From assembly GCF_009372215.1 (NCBI RefSeq), contig NZ_LWRV01000080.1:82896-136874 (forward strand): a stretch of DNA of 53,979 nt. The letters are read 5' to 3'. Below the pieces are notes generated by a model. The model worked only from the letters and a program-made list of their open reading frames with translations, did no database searches and was not told where the DNA came from. Within the stretch, counting starts at the first letter, position 1. Every line of letters begins with the position of its first letter. Shown here piece after piece: positions 18,174 through 26,942 of this stretch. The position numbers were made by a program, and so were the translations under genes. This DNA is from Acinetobacter portensis. Lineage in GTDB: Bacteria; Pseudomonadota; Gammaproteobacteria; Pseudomonadales; Moraxellaceae.

Positions 18174-18800
18174 ATGTCTTCTCAAGATTGGTTATCTCAA
18201 GGAACTCTCGTACTTGCGAGTAATAACAAAGGAAAAATCGCTGAGTTTGAAAAACTATTTGCAGAATTAAACCTTCCTGTAGAAGTTGTTGCACAAGGCA
18301 AACTCAATATTGAAGATGCTATTGAAGATGGCTTAAGCTTTGTAGAAAATGCCATTATCAAAGCCCGCCATGCATCTAAAATTTCAGGAAAACCTGCCAT
18401 TGCAGATGATTCAGGTATTTGCGTTCCTATATTAGGTGGTGCACCTGGAATCTACTCTGCACGTTATGCAGGTGAACATGGTGATGATGCTGCGAATAAT
18501 GAAAAACTTTTAGCAGACTTAAAACCATTGCGTAAAAATGGCGAAACAATTGAAGCCATGTTTGTTTGCGTATTGGCACTCGTTCAACATGCAGAAGATC
18601 CATTACCACAAATTTTCCAAGGCATTTGGAAAGGTGAAGTTTTAGAACAAGCGCGTGGTGAAAATGGTTTTGGATATGATCCTTTATTTTGGTTGTCTGA
18701 ACTGAATATTTCTAGTGCGGAACTTTCTAAAGAAGAAAAAAACAAAATTAGCCATCGTGGTCAGGCAATGAAACTCTTCAAGCAAAGTTTAGCTGTTTAA
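18174..18800 (+). CDS. rdgB: dITP/XTP pyrophosphatase, RdgB/HAM1 family
   Basis: House-cleaning enzyme that hydrolyses dITP, dXTP and XTP to monophosphates and so keeps deaminated purines out of DNA. The N-terminal signature LVLASNNKGKIAEF (about 12-25), the metal-binding IADDSGI and the later GFGYDPLFW and SHRGQAMK motifs are all present. Length 208 is typical. A clear terminator follows. Confidence 0.97.
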   Translation: MSSQDWLSQGTLVLASNNKGKIAEFEKLFAELNLPVEVVAQGKLNIEDAIEDGLSFVENAIIKARHASKISGKPAIADDSGICVPILGGAPGIYSARYAGEHGDDAANNEKLLADLKPLRKNGETIEAMFVCVLALVQHAEDPLPQIFQGIWKGEVLEQARGENGFGYDPLFWLSELNISSAELSKEEKNKISHRGQAMKLFKQSLAV

Positions 18801-18818
18801 ATATGTTGTTTTGGCATT

Positions 18819-18850
18819 TAAAAGCCCTATTCATATAGGGCTTTTTTATT
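18819..18850 (+). terminator. rdgB terminator
   Basis: AAAGCCCTAT pairs with ATAGGGCTTT around TCAT, then a T-run. Confidence 0.93.
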
Positions 18851-18866
18851 ATTTTTAGATAAACAC

Positions 18867-19742
18867 TTATAAAAAATGCAAAATCGCACCATAAATCAAT
18901 ACCAATACACAGCTCACAATCGTCCCTGCTGCAATATATCTTGCAGATTCACCTGTGCCTAAATAATGTGTTTCTAAAGCCACAATATTGGCTGCGGGCG
19001 GTAAACAAAATATTAAAAACATCACGCCTATATATTTTTCAATATGTGGAATTGGAACAAATAAATAGGTCAATCCACACAAAACTAAACCAACCGTAAT
19101 TTTCATTGCAAATACGTTTAGGCTACGCAAAATATCAGCCCAATAAACTTGGGTACGGCGCAACCACATGCCTAAAATACACATCCCCGTAAAGCTCATT
19201 CCAACTTTTGCAACGCTGTATAACACATCTAAAATTTGATGATTTTGTAGATTCTGCATCCCCAAAATTCGACAAACAAGTGCAATCAACAAAGCAAATA
19301 CAGGTGGTGAAAATAGAACTTTTCTTATCATTGAGGATAAAGCTTGTTGTTCCTTATTTAATGCAGTTACTGCCCAAATATTTCCAAAGATAGATCCACC
19401 CACATATAAAGCGACCATAGGTGCACTAATTTCAGGACCAAAAAGTGCCAATGCAAAAGGAAAACCAAGCCATGCTAAATTGACATAGCTCACACATAGC
19501 GCACGAAGTTGATCTTTAAAAATATGTCTAAAGAAATAGAACATTAAGATGGCAACAGTAAAACTGAAAAGCATCAGGCTTAAACTACCCGCCTGATAAA
19601 AAACCATATTGTAAATAATGACAAATGGAATAAAGCAACGTGCCAATACGCTAGAAAATAGAGTTTTGAGTTGCGTAGAAAGTGAAACTGAAGCTAGTCC
19701 TAGTCCACATATAAAAGCAAAAAGTGGTAGAAGCAAAGCCAC
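18867..19742 (-). CDS. AEC-family membrane transporter
   Basis: Predicted permease of the auxin efflux carrier family, about 291 residues with roughly ten hydrophobic segments arranged in two halves. Members export or import small organic acids; the substrate here is unknown. I prefer the GTG at 19742 because AGGA lies 7 bases upstream and the protein then begins directly with its first membrane span (ALLLPLFAFICG). An upstream ATG at 19781 would add 13 polar residues. A single gene between rdgB and the NRDE gene. Confidence 0.85.
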   Translation of the reverse strand: MALLLPLFAFICGLGLASVSLSTQLKTLFSSVLARCFIPFVIIYNMVFYQAGSLSLMLFSFTVAILMFYFFRHIFKDQLRALCVSYVNLAWLGFPFALALFGPEISAPMVALYVGGSIFGNIWAVTALNKEQQALSSMIRKVLFSPPVFALLIALVCRILGMQNLQNHQILDVLYSVAKVGMSFTGMCILGMWLRRTQVYWADILRSLNVFAMKITVGLVLCGLTYLFVPIPHIEKYIGVMFLIFCLPPAANIVALETHYLGTGESARYIAAGTIVSCVLVLIYGAILHFL

Positions 19743-19827
19743 GATGCATTCCTGAGTTATTAAGTGTCTACATGCTAGCATCTTTTAGATTTTAGTTTGG
19801 AGGAACTCAATGAATCATTTGTATTCG

Positions 19828-20610
19828 TTACGCTTTTAAAATTGTAACTTCTAGTTCTGTGAGATCGCCTTTAGGCTCATATTGCTGTTTTTCTTGCCAC
19901 AACCATTTATCATTTTTCAATCTTAAAAAATTAGAACAACGCGTGCCGTAAACAGGACTTTGAATAAAAGTTGATGATAATAATTCTTCCATCTCTTGTT
20001 TAATGCCTGTTTGAGGCAATAATGACGTAGAAACTTTACGTTCATCTTCAAGCATATCCCAAACAGCGAACTCTAAAGCTTGTTCTGCGATATGCTGTTG
20101 TTGCATCAGTGGTAAAAATTCTTGAGTAAATCTTTTTCTTAAATGTCGTGTTTTTTCCCAATGTTCCGTCATTAATCCATTAGAAACCACATACACACCT
20201 TTTGCTAAAATTTGTGGTGCTTCACCACGATTACTCATATAAACCGCTTGATCTGCATGACCAAGAAAAAGATTAAAGCCCGCATAATCACACTGCGTTT
20301 TTTCTAAATTTTGTGCAAAACGAATTGGTGTTAAATCGGATTCTAAAAACTGTTGAATTAAGTGACCTCGAGAAGTTGGATATTTTGTTTGATCTGTTCC
20401 ATCCCTAAAATTGGTAATAACTGCCCACCGTCCCGATGCAGTTATACCCATCCATGTGCCACCCGATTGTAAATCTTGCCCTGCAATAATGGGACTATTT
20501 TCCCAAGCAGATAATTTTTTAGATGGACGGTGATAGAACTCATCTCTGTTTGAAATGAGACACAAAGGCGTATCTTCTAGAACATGCCAAGCAAAGGCAA
20601 CAATGCACAT
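19828..20610 (-). CDS. NRDE-family protein (TANGO2-like)
   Basis: A 260-residue protein starting MCIVAFAWH, with the family signature SNRDEFYHRP (about 20-29) and the conserved GGTWMGI and AVITNFRD. The N-terminal MC suggests processing to an N-terminal nucleophile cysteine (C2), as in Ntn hydrolases. This is an inference; the family function is not settled, though TANGO2 homologues have been linked to heme handling. It is divergent from lgt across about 90 bases. Confidence 0.92.
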   Translation of the reverse strand: MCIVAFAWHVLEDTPLCLISNRDEFYHRPSKKLSAWENSPIIAGQDLQSGGTWMGITASGRWAVITNFRDGTDQTKYPTSRGHLIQQFLESDLTPIRFAQNLEKTQCDYAGFNLFLGHADQAVYMSNRGEAPQILAKGVYVVSNGLMTEHWEKTRHLRKRFTQEFLPLMQQQHIAEQALEFAVWDMLEDERKVSTSLLPQTGIKQEMEELLSSTFIQSPVYGTRCSNFLRLKNDKWLWQEKQQYEPKGDLTELEVTILKA

Positions 20611-20703
20611 ATTTTAAACTCAAATTCTTTACACATTGAATGTACAACATTTTTCATATTATTCAGCTAAAATCTAGGCAAAACATAATGACAAGGAGCA
20701 GCA

Positions 20704-21513
20704 ATGCTGACCTATCCAAATATCGACCCAGTTGCATTAGCACTGGGGCCTCTACAAGTTCATTGGTATGGACTGATGTATTTATTGGCATTTTTATTTG
20801 CTTGGGGACTTGCTACATACCGCTCTAAACAACGTGGTTGGACACCCGATATGGTCTCAGACCTCATATTTTATGGTGCTTTAGGTGTTGTTGTTGGTGG
20901 TCGTTTTGGCTATGTCTTCTTTTATGGCTTCGAGCAATTTTTACAAAATCCACTTTGGTTATTCCAAGTTTGGACAGGTGGTATGAGCTTCCACGGTGGC
21001 TTCTTGGGTGTGATGGTTGCAATGTTGTTCTGGTGTAAGAAATACCAAATGACATGGTTCCAGACTTTAGACTTTATTGCGCCATGTGTTCCGACAGGTT
21101 TGATGTTTGGTCGTTTGGGTAATTTCATTGGTGGTGAGCTTTATGGTCGCCCTGTAACAGATCCCAATTTTGCTTTGGGTATGATTTTCCCAACAGATCC
21201 ATTACAACTGGTTCGACACCCCTCACAGCTATATCAAGCGATGTGTGAAGGTTTAATTCTATTTATTGTTTTATGGTGGTTCAGCACCAAGCCACGCCCT
21301 CGCTTTGCCGTATCTGCGCTATTTTTAATTGGCTATGGCATTGCACGCTTTGTTGTTGAATTCTTCCGTGAACCAGACAATGGTCAACTTTTTGTAGGTT
21401 GGATGAGTAAAGGACAATTCCTCACTGTACCAATGATTTTGATTGGTTTATGGATGCTTTGGTATGCCTATCAGAAAAAAATATACGACTGGGGTCCATT
21501 AAAAAATTCATAA
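20704..21513 (+). CDS. lgt: Prolipoprotein diacylglyceryl transferase Lgt
   Basis: Inner-membrane enzyme that moves diacylglycerol from phosphatidylglycerol to the lipobox cysteine, the first step in lipoprotein maturation. It shows HWYGLMYLLAF, SFHGGFLG, the signature GRLGNFIGGELYGRPV and a final RFVVEFFREPD. Seven hydrophobic segments, 269 residues. AAGGAG lies 6 bases before the ATG. It would serve the several lipoproteins encoded in this window. Confidence 0.98.
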   Translation: MLTYPNIDPVALALGPLQVHWYGLMYLLAFLFAWGLATYRSKQRGWTPDMVSDLIFYGALGVVVGGRFGYVFFYGFEQFLQNPLWLFQVWTGGMSFHGGFLGVMVAMLFWCKKYQMTWFQTLDFIAPCVPTGLMFGRLGNFIGGELYGRPVTDPNFALGMIFPTDPLQLVRHPSQLYQAMCEGLILFIVLWWFSTKPRPRFAVSALFLIGYGIARFVVEFFREPDNGQLFVGWMSKGQFLTVPMILIGLWMLWYAYQKKIYDWGPLKNS

Positions 21514-21514
21514 A

Positions 21515-21545
21515 ATATGCGAGGCAATTGCCTCGCTTTTTTATC
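21515..21545 (+). terminator. lgt terminator
   Basis: A perfect GCGAGGCAA/TTGCCTCGC palindrome followed by a T-run. Confidence 0.93.
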
Positions 21546-21596
21546 TCTTATTTATGCTAAAGTGCTTCGTATCCGCTTATTTATTCAAATATTCCT

Positions 21597-21986
21597 ATGC
21601 TCGAATTTTGGTTTAATCCTCAAATATCAATAATCAAAAAACTATTTCTCTTCATCAGCATTGCAATAGTGACAGGTGTTTTATATTGGATGGCACCACT
21701 TTCATTCGATGCTGTTCTGATGTTTTTAGGCACAGGAATTATTTTCCTTATTTGCCGTTATTGTAAAATTCATTTTACAGGGAAAAATCCAACTGGCTTA
21801 CTTTACCGTCTATTCACTTGGATTCCCATTGCCTTAGTTCTTGCACTTATTTTTATGAACATGAAAAATGGTGAAATTTTATTGGCAGGCGCTCAAGGTA
21901 TTGGATTTATGGCTTTGGCTATTTGCTTATTTTCACCATTATCACTTTTAAATCAAAGTTCAACTGAAAATAAAGAATCATCATAA
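21597..21986 (+). CDS. Small membrane protein, first of a tandem pair
   Basis: A 129-residue protein opening MLEFWFNPQ, with four hydrophobic stretches (about 15-32, 37-53, 70-86 and 94-113). No known motif. The stop codon overlaps the start of the next gene (TAATG), and the two proteins share layout and the opening ML(E/D)FW(F/Y), so they look like a diverged tandem duplication. The ribosome site is weak. Unknown function; probably an inner-membrane pair. Confidence 0.8.
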   Translation: MLEFWFNPQISIIKKLFLFISIAIVTGVLYWMAPLSFDAVLMFLGTGIIFLICRYCKIHFTGKNPTGLLYRLFTWIPIALVLALIFMNMKNGEILLAGAQGIGFMALAICLFSPLSLLNQSSTENKESS

Positions 21987-22354
21987 TGTTAGATTTTTGG
22001 TATTCAGAAAAATGCACACGTGAAATCAAACTTATTATTTGCATAACCACATGCGCAATTATTTATTACTTTTCAAACATAGAACAGCTGAATACATGGG
22101 CGGTTGGTTTTTCACTTGGGATTGGTGTATTCATTCATGTTCTGCACCATTTAAAATTAAAGCTAAATACTCACAATAAATATTCAAATGGCTTAAACAT
22201 TATTGTTTTGAGCTTACCTATTATTGCCATTCTATTTTTAATTCAATCCATTCCACCTATCAATAAAATGATTCTGATAGTACAAAGCCTAGGTTTTATA
22301 GGCCTAGGCTTCTTTATTGTATCGATCTACGAAAATCGTTCAAAACGCAGCTAA
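21986..22354 (+). CDS. Small membrane protein, second of a tandem pair
   Basis: A 122-residue protein opening MLDFWYSEK, with four hydrophobic stretches (about 14-30, 37-51, 70-88 and 94-114) and a basic end (ENRSKRS). It overlaps the preceding paralogue by one base and ends 15 bases before the convergent amidase-like gene. More AT-rich codon use than lgt. Family not recognised. Confidence 0.78.
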   Translation: MLDFWYSEKCTREIKLIICITTCAIIYYFSNIEQLNTWAVGFSLGIGVFIHVLHHLKLKLNTHNKYSNGLNIIVLSLPIIAILFLIQSIPPINKMILIVQSLGFIGLGFFIVSIYENRSKRS

Positions 22355-22369
22355 GTTTTTTAACTCAAC

Positions 22370-22909
22370 TTATAATGCATCTTTGGCTAATCGATAATAT
22401 TCATATGTCACTTTTTTATCTTTATAAACATCGTATGTACGCTGCTTAAAGTCAGACACCCAGTCTGAGCCTGAGTAACCCGCAATATGTCCATAAGAAT
22501 GCTGAGAAGTTGCCTTAATAATATAGATATCACCTTTTTTAGGCTTTTCAAATTGAGGCATAATTTTAGTAAAACCTAACTTCTGTAAGGTATTTCCCCA
22601 GTCCGATGCAGCCACAGGATGTTTTTCAATTTTAGCGCCTGAATCTTGTAAAGCAACACGAATGCTTTTTGCACACTTTTGTGTACTTGTTGTTCTTGTA
22701 ATACTCGCTAATAGCTGACTAAATTTACTAATATCAATTTGAGTAAAATTTCTTGGTTTTGCTGCCGCTTTCTGTGCCGCATTTGATTTACGCAAATACG
22801 CTTCGTAATCTGCATTTCTGTTTGTATAAGCACTATCTGCGCCTAAGTTGTATTGTGCCGCAGGAGCATCCATCCCCTGATGACTAATATAACTTACATC
22901 CCCAGCCAT
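22370..22909 (-). CDS. Orphan CHAP/NlpC-like cysteine amidase, possible type VI effector
   Basis: A 179-residue protein with no signal peptide. The N-terminal third is rich in A, N and Y and unrecognised. From about residue 72 it reads like a papain-fold peptidoglycan amidase: catalytic C79 in TQKCAKSIRVAL, then ASDWGNTLQKLGF, KKGDIYII, catalytic H141 in YGHIAGYSG and WVSDFKQ. This order and the missing signal peptide resemble type VI amidase effectors (Tae-like). No VgrG, PAAR or clear immunity gene is nearby; upstream is 370 bases without an ORF and downstream is the convergent tandem pair. GAGGAAG lies a few bases before the ATG. The fold is fairly sure, the effector role inferred. Confidence 0.8.
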   Translation of the reverse strand: MAGDVSYISHQGMDAPAAQYNLGADSAYTNRNADYEAYLRKSNAAQKAAAKPRNFTQIDISKFSQLLASITRTTSTQKCAKSIRVALQDSGAKIEKHPVAASDWGNTLQKLGFTKIMPQFEKPKKGDIYIIKATSQHSYGHIAGYSGSDWVSDFKQRTYDVYKDKKVTYEYYRLAKDAL

Positions 22910-23281
22910 AACTTCCTCTAAACTCTTAAATTCAACGCGATATCTTTTAAATTGATGAAATATAATGCTATTTCAAAACCTATGGGCAACGATACTACCG
23001 TGATTTTTCCATTTTTTTAAGCAAATAAATGTAACTTCATATCATTTAATAAACATTTGATATAAATAACATAATAATCCATATAAATTTCATGGGATTA
23101 AAAAACATCTTTCATTCAAAAATGAATTATTCCTCTAAAAATAAAGATGTAACAGTTTGTTTAAAATATTTAGATTCGATCTATTTCTCCAATGATCGCT
23201 ATGAGAATAATCTTATTTACAAAACAATTGAGAATGATTATTATTTAATAAATGTTCAATCATTATACTTGGAGTATTCTC
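22910..23281. other. Intergenic region upstream of the amidase and DUF2061 genes
   Basis: Very AT-rich. An ORF of 78 codons (23092-23328) crosses it but has no ribosome site and overlaps the DUF2061 start, so I do not call it. Presumably it holds the promoters of the two divergent genes. Confidence 0.6.
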
Positions 23282-23518
23282 ATGGTTTGTATTCAAAAGT
23301 TTGTAAATCGAAATCAGCGTACACTTAAAAAAACGCTCAGTTATTATTTTCTCCACATTACCGTTGCAATGCTTGTTGGTTACGTTGTCACTGGAAACCT
23401 TTGGATGGCACTGACTTTAAGTTTGCTTGAACCCACTGTTCAGGCTGTTGCATTCTTTTTCCATGAAAAAGTTTGGGATAAAAAAACAGAACTTTTAAAA
23501 GAAGAAGCGAAAGCCTAA
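23282..23518 (+). CDS. DUF2061 small membrane protein
   Basis: A 78-residue protein with two hydrophobic segments and the DUF2061 layout: a basic start with LKKTLSYYFLHITVAMLVGY, then TGNLWMALTLSLLEPTVQ and a C-terminal FFFHEKVW. The ATG at 23282 has GGAG 7 bases upstream and begins just before the family-like region; an in-frame upstream ATG at 23252 lacks a ribosome site. Function unknown. Confidence 0.88.
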   Translation: MVCIQKFVNRNQRTLKKTLSYYFLHITVAMLVGYVVTGNLWMALTLSLLEPTVQAVAFFFHEKVWDKKTELLKEEAKA

Positions 23519-23545
23519 AACTATATTTCTTTGAATACTCCAAGT

Positions 23546-23578
23546 AAAAAAGATCACATTAATGTGATCTTTTATTTT
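23546..23578 (+). terminator. Terminator after the DUF2061 gene
   Basis: A 13-bp perfect palindrome, AAAAGATCACATT/AATGTGATCTTTT, followed by T-rich sequence. Confidence 0.9.
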
Positions 23579-23667
23579 ATCTATATCGCTATAAAAAGTA
23601 TTCCAATTCGCATTTTGTATAAATTTATTTTATAATTAATGAGTAATTTTATAACCAAAATATCCTT

Positions 23668-24525
23668 ATGAATCTAGCTGCATTTGAAGCCTTTGTTAAG
23701 GTCATGGAAACTGGCTCTATCTCCCAAGCTGCCGAACATCTTTTTATTACCCAACCAGCGGTCACTAAACGTATTCACAGTTTAGAAGACTATTTTGGCG
23801 TAAAGCTTTTTGAATCGGCTGGTCGTGGTGTTCAAGCCACACACGCAGCTCATTCTCTTTTACCTAAAGTGAAAAGTTGGCTAAATGAGTTAGGTGATAT
23901 TCATCATACACTTAGCCATGAACAAGATCAGGTACAAGGCAAACTCAAAATTGGTACAAGTCACCACATAGGCTTACATCATTTACCCAACCATTTAAAA
24001 CAGTATGCGCAAAATTTTCCTCAAGTAAAACTCGATGTCCATTTTGTCGATTCTGAACAAGCGCATGAACAAGTCTTAGCAGGTGATTTAGAATTAGCAT
24101 TCCTTACGCTCCCACCACAAGGTGATGAACGCCTTTCATATGTCACCATTTGGAATGATCCTCTTGTTTTTGTTGCAACGCCATTTCATCCTTTGGCTGA
24201 GCAAGAAAATCTTAAATTAGAAGATCTGATTCAGTATCCAAGTTTATTACCTGCAGCGCAAACCTATACCAGTCAAATCACTTTAGCTGAATTTGAAAAA
24301 CAAGGTTTAAAACCTAAAATCACCATGAGCAATAACCCACTTGAATCTATTCGAATGCTCGCTTCAATTGGTTTAGGTTGGTCTGTTTTACCTCAAACAC
24401 TTGTTAATCATGATTTAAAACAATTAGACATTAAACTTGAGATGAATCGACAATTGGGTATGGTTTGGCACCCAGGTCGTACGCAATCGAAAGCTGTTCA
24501 AAAGCTCATTGAAATGATGAAATAA
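23668..24525 (+). CDS. LysR-family transcriptional regulator
   Basis: A 285-residue LysR regulator. The winged helix-turn-helix lies at about 1-60, with SISQAAEHLFITQPAVTKRIHSLE as turn and recognition helix. The effector-binding domain (about 90-285) is a periplasmic-binding-like fold with KLKIGTSHHIGLHHLP. It resembles the CysB/CynR style, but the ligand cannot be assigned. No divergent target gene lies next to it, so its regulon is elsewhere or includes itself. Confidence 0.95.
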   Translation: MNLAAFEAFVKVMETGSISQAAEHLFITQPAVTKRIHSLEDYFGVKLFESAGRGVQATHAAHSLLPKVKSWLNELGDIHHTLSHEQDQVQGKLKIGTSHHIGLHHLPNHLKQYAQNFPQVKLDVHFVDSEQAHEQVLAGDLELAFLTLPPQGDERLSYVTIWNDPLVFVATPFHPLAEQENLKLEDLIQYPSLLPAAQTYTSQITLAEFEKQGLKPKITMSNNPLESIRMLASIGLGWSVLPQTLVNHDLKQLDIKLEMNRQLGMVWHPGRTQSKAVQKLIEMMK

Positions 24526-24558
24526 AAAAAGCCACCTTTTGGGTGGCTTTTCTAATTT
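24525..24558 (+). terminator. Terminator after the LysR gene
   Basis: A GCCACC/GGTGGC stem extended by A-T pairs around a TTTTG loop, then a T-run. Confidence 0.92.
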
Positions 24559-24568
24559 TAGGACTTAT

Positions 24569-25072
24569 TCACACACTTAAATAAATTAAAATCACAAAAA
24601 CAATCAACAGTCCCCACGCAGCAATTGAATTTGTTCCCCCTTTTTCAACAAGAGCCTCTTCAATATTAGATGGATGATTTTCACTGATAGTTTTTATTCT
24701 TTTTTCCACAAAATACTTATAAAGCGCATTTCCACCTAATCCCATGGTTACCGCTAATCCTGTCGATATTGCACGATCTATAGATTCTGAAATTTCAAAA
24801 ATTGTCGTGACTATTCCTGAGGTAAATACAAAAGCAATATAAAAAGCACCATAAGCATACATCTTGCGGTAAAACAACCAAATAGGACCTAGAAAAAATG
24901 CCCCTATATTAAAACCCGCCATTTGTTTCTTTGGCGTAATTTGCTCAAATTTTTCCTTGTAATACTTTTCATATTTTTCGCCAACAAATAATGCCTTTTG
25001 ATCATCATTAGCTACAGAGAGTTTGCCTGATGTTGGAAATGGCGGTGGCACGTTATTTTCCCCAAATGACAT
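24569..25072 (-). CDS. DUF2628 membrane protein
   Basis: A 167-residue protein. The soluble proline-rich start (about 1-50) precedes the DUF2628 signature FNIGAFFLGPIWLFYRKMYAYG, given here in two parts: FNIGAFFLGPIW at about 54 and LFYRKMYAYG after it. Three to four membrane spans follow, the last right at the C-terminus. I start at the ATG at 25072 because AAGGA lies 6 bases upstream; the ORF is open 17 codons further. Function unknown. Confidence 0.85.
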   Translation of the reverse strand: MSFGENNVPPPFPTSGKLSVANDDQKALFVGEKYEKYYKEKFEQITPKKQMAGFNIGAFFLGPIWLFYRKMYAYGAFYIAFVFTSGIVTTIFEISESIDRAISTGLAVTMGLGGNALYKYFVEKRIKTISENHPSNIEEALVEKGGTNSIAAWGLLIVFVILIYLSV

Positions 25073-25170
25073 AATTATTCCTTTTTCTAATAAAATAAAT
25101 GCAATAAAAAAGCCTTTATTCAAATTCCCTATATTGGGTTCATTTAAAAACTAAGCTGATATAAGTAAAC

Positions 25171-25419
25171 TTACTTCGCCTTCACCAATGAATCTTCATG
25201 TAAAGATTCATTCAATTGATCGACAATTAAAGCCCACGAACCATCTGACTTAATTTTTTCTGCTAAAAATTGACGCTGTCCTTCACTCCAATAATCGGCT
25301 TCAGTAATTTTAGTATTAGCATTCAATTGATGCGTCACAATAAATAAGGCAATCGCCTCTTCACTTGAGTCTAAGCCGAGTTGTTCAAAAAGATTGGTCA
25401 TTCTTGGTTGTACTGTCAT
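25171..25419 (-). CDS. DUF2789 family protein
   Basis: An 82-residue soluble protein with the DUF2789 layout: MTNLFEQLGLDSSEEAIALFI, shown here as NLFEQLGLDSS then FIVTHQL, followed by ADYWSEGQRQFL and a tryptophan-containing WALIVDQLN end. Function not known. Single gene between the DUF2628 and HAD genes; no clear terminator of its own was seen. Confidence 0.85.
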   Translation of the reverse strand: MTVQPRMTNLFEQLGLDSSEEAIALFIVTHQLNANTKITEADYWSEGQRQFLAEKIKSDGSWALIVDQLNESLHEDSLVKAK

Positions 25420-25510
25420 GCTGTTATCCGCCCAATTATTTTCATTCTTAGCTTAAACATACCATTTCCATTTCAAAAATAAATCATCTTTTTGTGCCAA
25501 AAGTTGATAC

Positions 25511-25536
25511 AAAAAAAACAGCACCAAAGTGCTGTC
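25511..25536 (-). terminator. Terminator of the HAD phosphatase gene
   Basis: On the minus strand ACAGCAC pairs with GTGCTGT around TTTG, followed by eight T. Confidence 0.93.
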
Positions 25537-25552
25537 CATTAAAACATAAGGT

Positions 25553-26203
25553 TTAAATTGACCAATCTTGAATGACCCAACCTTGCTCGATTGCCAAAGT
25601 TTCTAACCGATCATCTGGATTCACCGCAATAGAATGATCTGCATATTCCAATAAGAATCTATCATTAATAGAGTCTGAATATGCCCAAGATTCATCTACT
25701 TCACGTCCGTCTAACCATTGATCTAAACGTGTCAATTTACCTTGTTGATAACACGGCGTATTAATTACTTTTCCCGTGTATTTTCCATCAACAACTTCTG
25801 CATTGGTTGCAATAATTTCTGTAATACCAAATTCACGAAAAATAGGTGCCGTAATAAAATCTGAAGTGGCTGTAATACCAACAAGTTGGTGACCTGTATC
25901 TTTATGGCGTTGAATGGCTTTAAAACCCTCAGGGCGCATTTGAGGGCGAATCACCTTTTCCATAAACAATTGATGTAAATCAGTTAAATATTGATTATCG
26001 TGCTGAGTCAAAAATTCAAATACAAATTCATTATATGCAATTGGGTCTAACTGCCCTGCTTTATAATCTTCATAAAATTTATTGTTCATTTCACGATGAC
26101 GAATTGGGTCGACTAAGCCTTCATTGACTAGAAACTCTCCCCAAGAATGGTCTGAATCTGTATTAAGTAAGGTGTGATCGAGATCAAATAGCGCCAATTT
26201 CAT
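25553..26203 (-). CDS. HAD-IB family phosphatase, SerB-like
   Basis: A 216-residue haloacid dehalogenase-type hydrolase. Motif I is FDLDHTLL with the nucleophile D at residue 7, motif II is ITATSDF (about 110), and the late acidic motif is in SDSINDRFLL (about 175-184). A helical cap sits between motifs I and II, as in the SerB-like HAD-IB group. Substrate not assigned. Divergent from rppH across about 170 bases. Confidence 0.9.
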   Translation of the reverse strand: MKLALFDLDHTLLNTDSDHSWGEFLVNEGLVDPIRHREMNNKFYEDYKAGQLDPIAYNEFVFEFLTQHDNQYLTDLHQLFMEKVIRPQMRPEGFKAIQRHKDTGHQLVGITATSDFITAPIFREFGITEIIATNAEVVDGKYTGKVINTPCYQQGKLTRLDQWLDGREVDESWAYSDSINDRFLLEYADHSIAVNPDDRLETLAIEQGWVIQDWSI

Positions 26204-26377
26204 GAAAATACTCGTAAAAACTGAAATTTAAGAAAAAAATTGTAAATCTATCTCCGCTAGTCGATAGAAATTCGTTAAGATCATAGCATTTTTAAACTTT
26301 GCTTTTTTCGAGTTGGATGAAAGAAATAACAATCCCCAAGAGCAAAGTCATAAATTACACATTATTTAGGTAGCCAA

Positions 26378-26860
26378 ATGATCGACTCAGAAGGTTTCCG
26401 ACCCAATGTCGGGATCATTTTGGCAAATGAGTTTGGACAAGTTTTATGGGCAAAACGCATTGGACACAATGCTTGGCAATTTCCACAAGGAGGAATCCAA
26501 CTTGGAGAATCTCCCGAACAGGCACTTTATCGTGAGCTGAGAGAAGAAGTTGGCTTACTGCCCGAACATGTCGAAATTTTAGCGCAAACAACAGACTGGT
26601 TGCGTTATCGTTTGCCAAATCGATTTATTCGTACAGATTCAGACCCTGTATGCATTGGTCAAAAACAGAAGTGGTTTTTACTGAAACTCACGGCCTCGGT
26701 TCAGAATATTCAGTTAAATTTGTCAGATCCACCTGAATTTGATCAATGGCAATGGGTAAGTTATTGGTATCCATTAGGACAAGTTGTAAATTTTAAGCGA
26801 GATGTTTATCGCCAGGCGATGATTGAGTTGTGTGAACAACTCCCATTCAAAAAACCTTAA
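26378..26860 (+). CDS. rppH: RNA pyrophosphohydrolase RppH
   Basis: Nudix hydrolase that converts the 5' triphosphate of mRNA to a monophosphate and so triggers RNase E-dependent decay. It starts [21 protein letters not shown], recognisable as [11 protein letters not shown], and has the Nudix box [23 protein letters not shown], of which the REL..EEVG core is at about 52-58. At 160 residues it is typical. It is followed after 82 bases by ptsP, the conserved neighbour, and the two are probably co-transcribed. Confidence 0.97.
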   Translation: MIDSEGFRPNVGIILANEFGQVLWAKRIGHNAWQFPQGGIQLGESPEQALYRELREEVGLLPEHVEILAQTTDWLRYRLPNRFIRTDSDPVCIGQKQKWFLLKLTASVQNIQLNLSDPPEFDQWQWVSYWYPLGQVVNFKRDVYRQAMIELCEQLPFKKP

Positions 26861-26942
26861 AAAATCGCATATTTATGCAGATTTTTTAGCCAAGTATTGT
26901 TATAAATAGACTGAAACTATAATTCTATAAGGAGCAGGCTCA

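Noticed and set aside
22285..22312. GCCTAGG/CCTAGGC inverted repeat
   Set aside because: Lies inside the second tandem membrane gene, has no T-run and is explained by codons of a GLGF stretch.
23092..23328. 78-codon ORF upstream of the DUF2061 gene
   Set aside because: No ribosome site, very AT-rich, and it overlaps the well-supported DUF2061 start by almost 50 bases in another frame.
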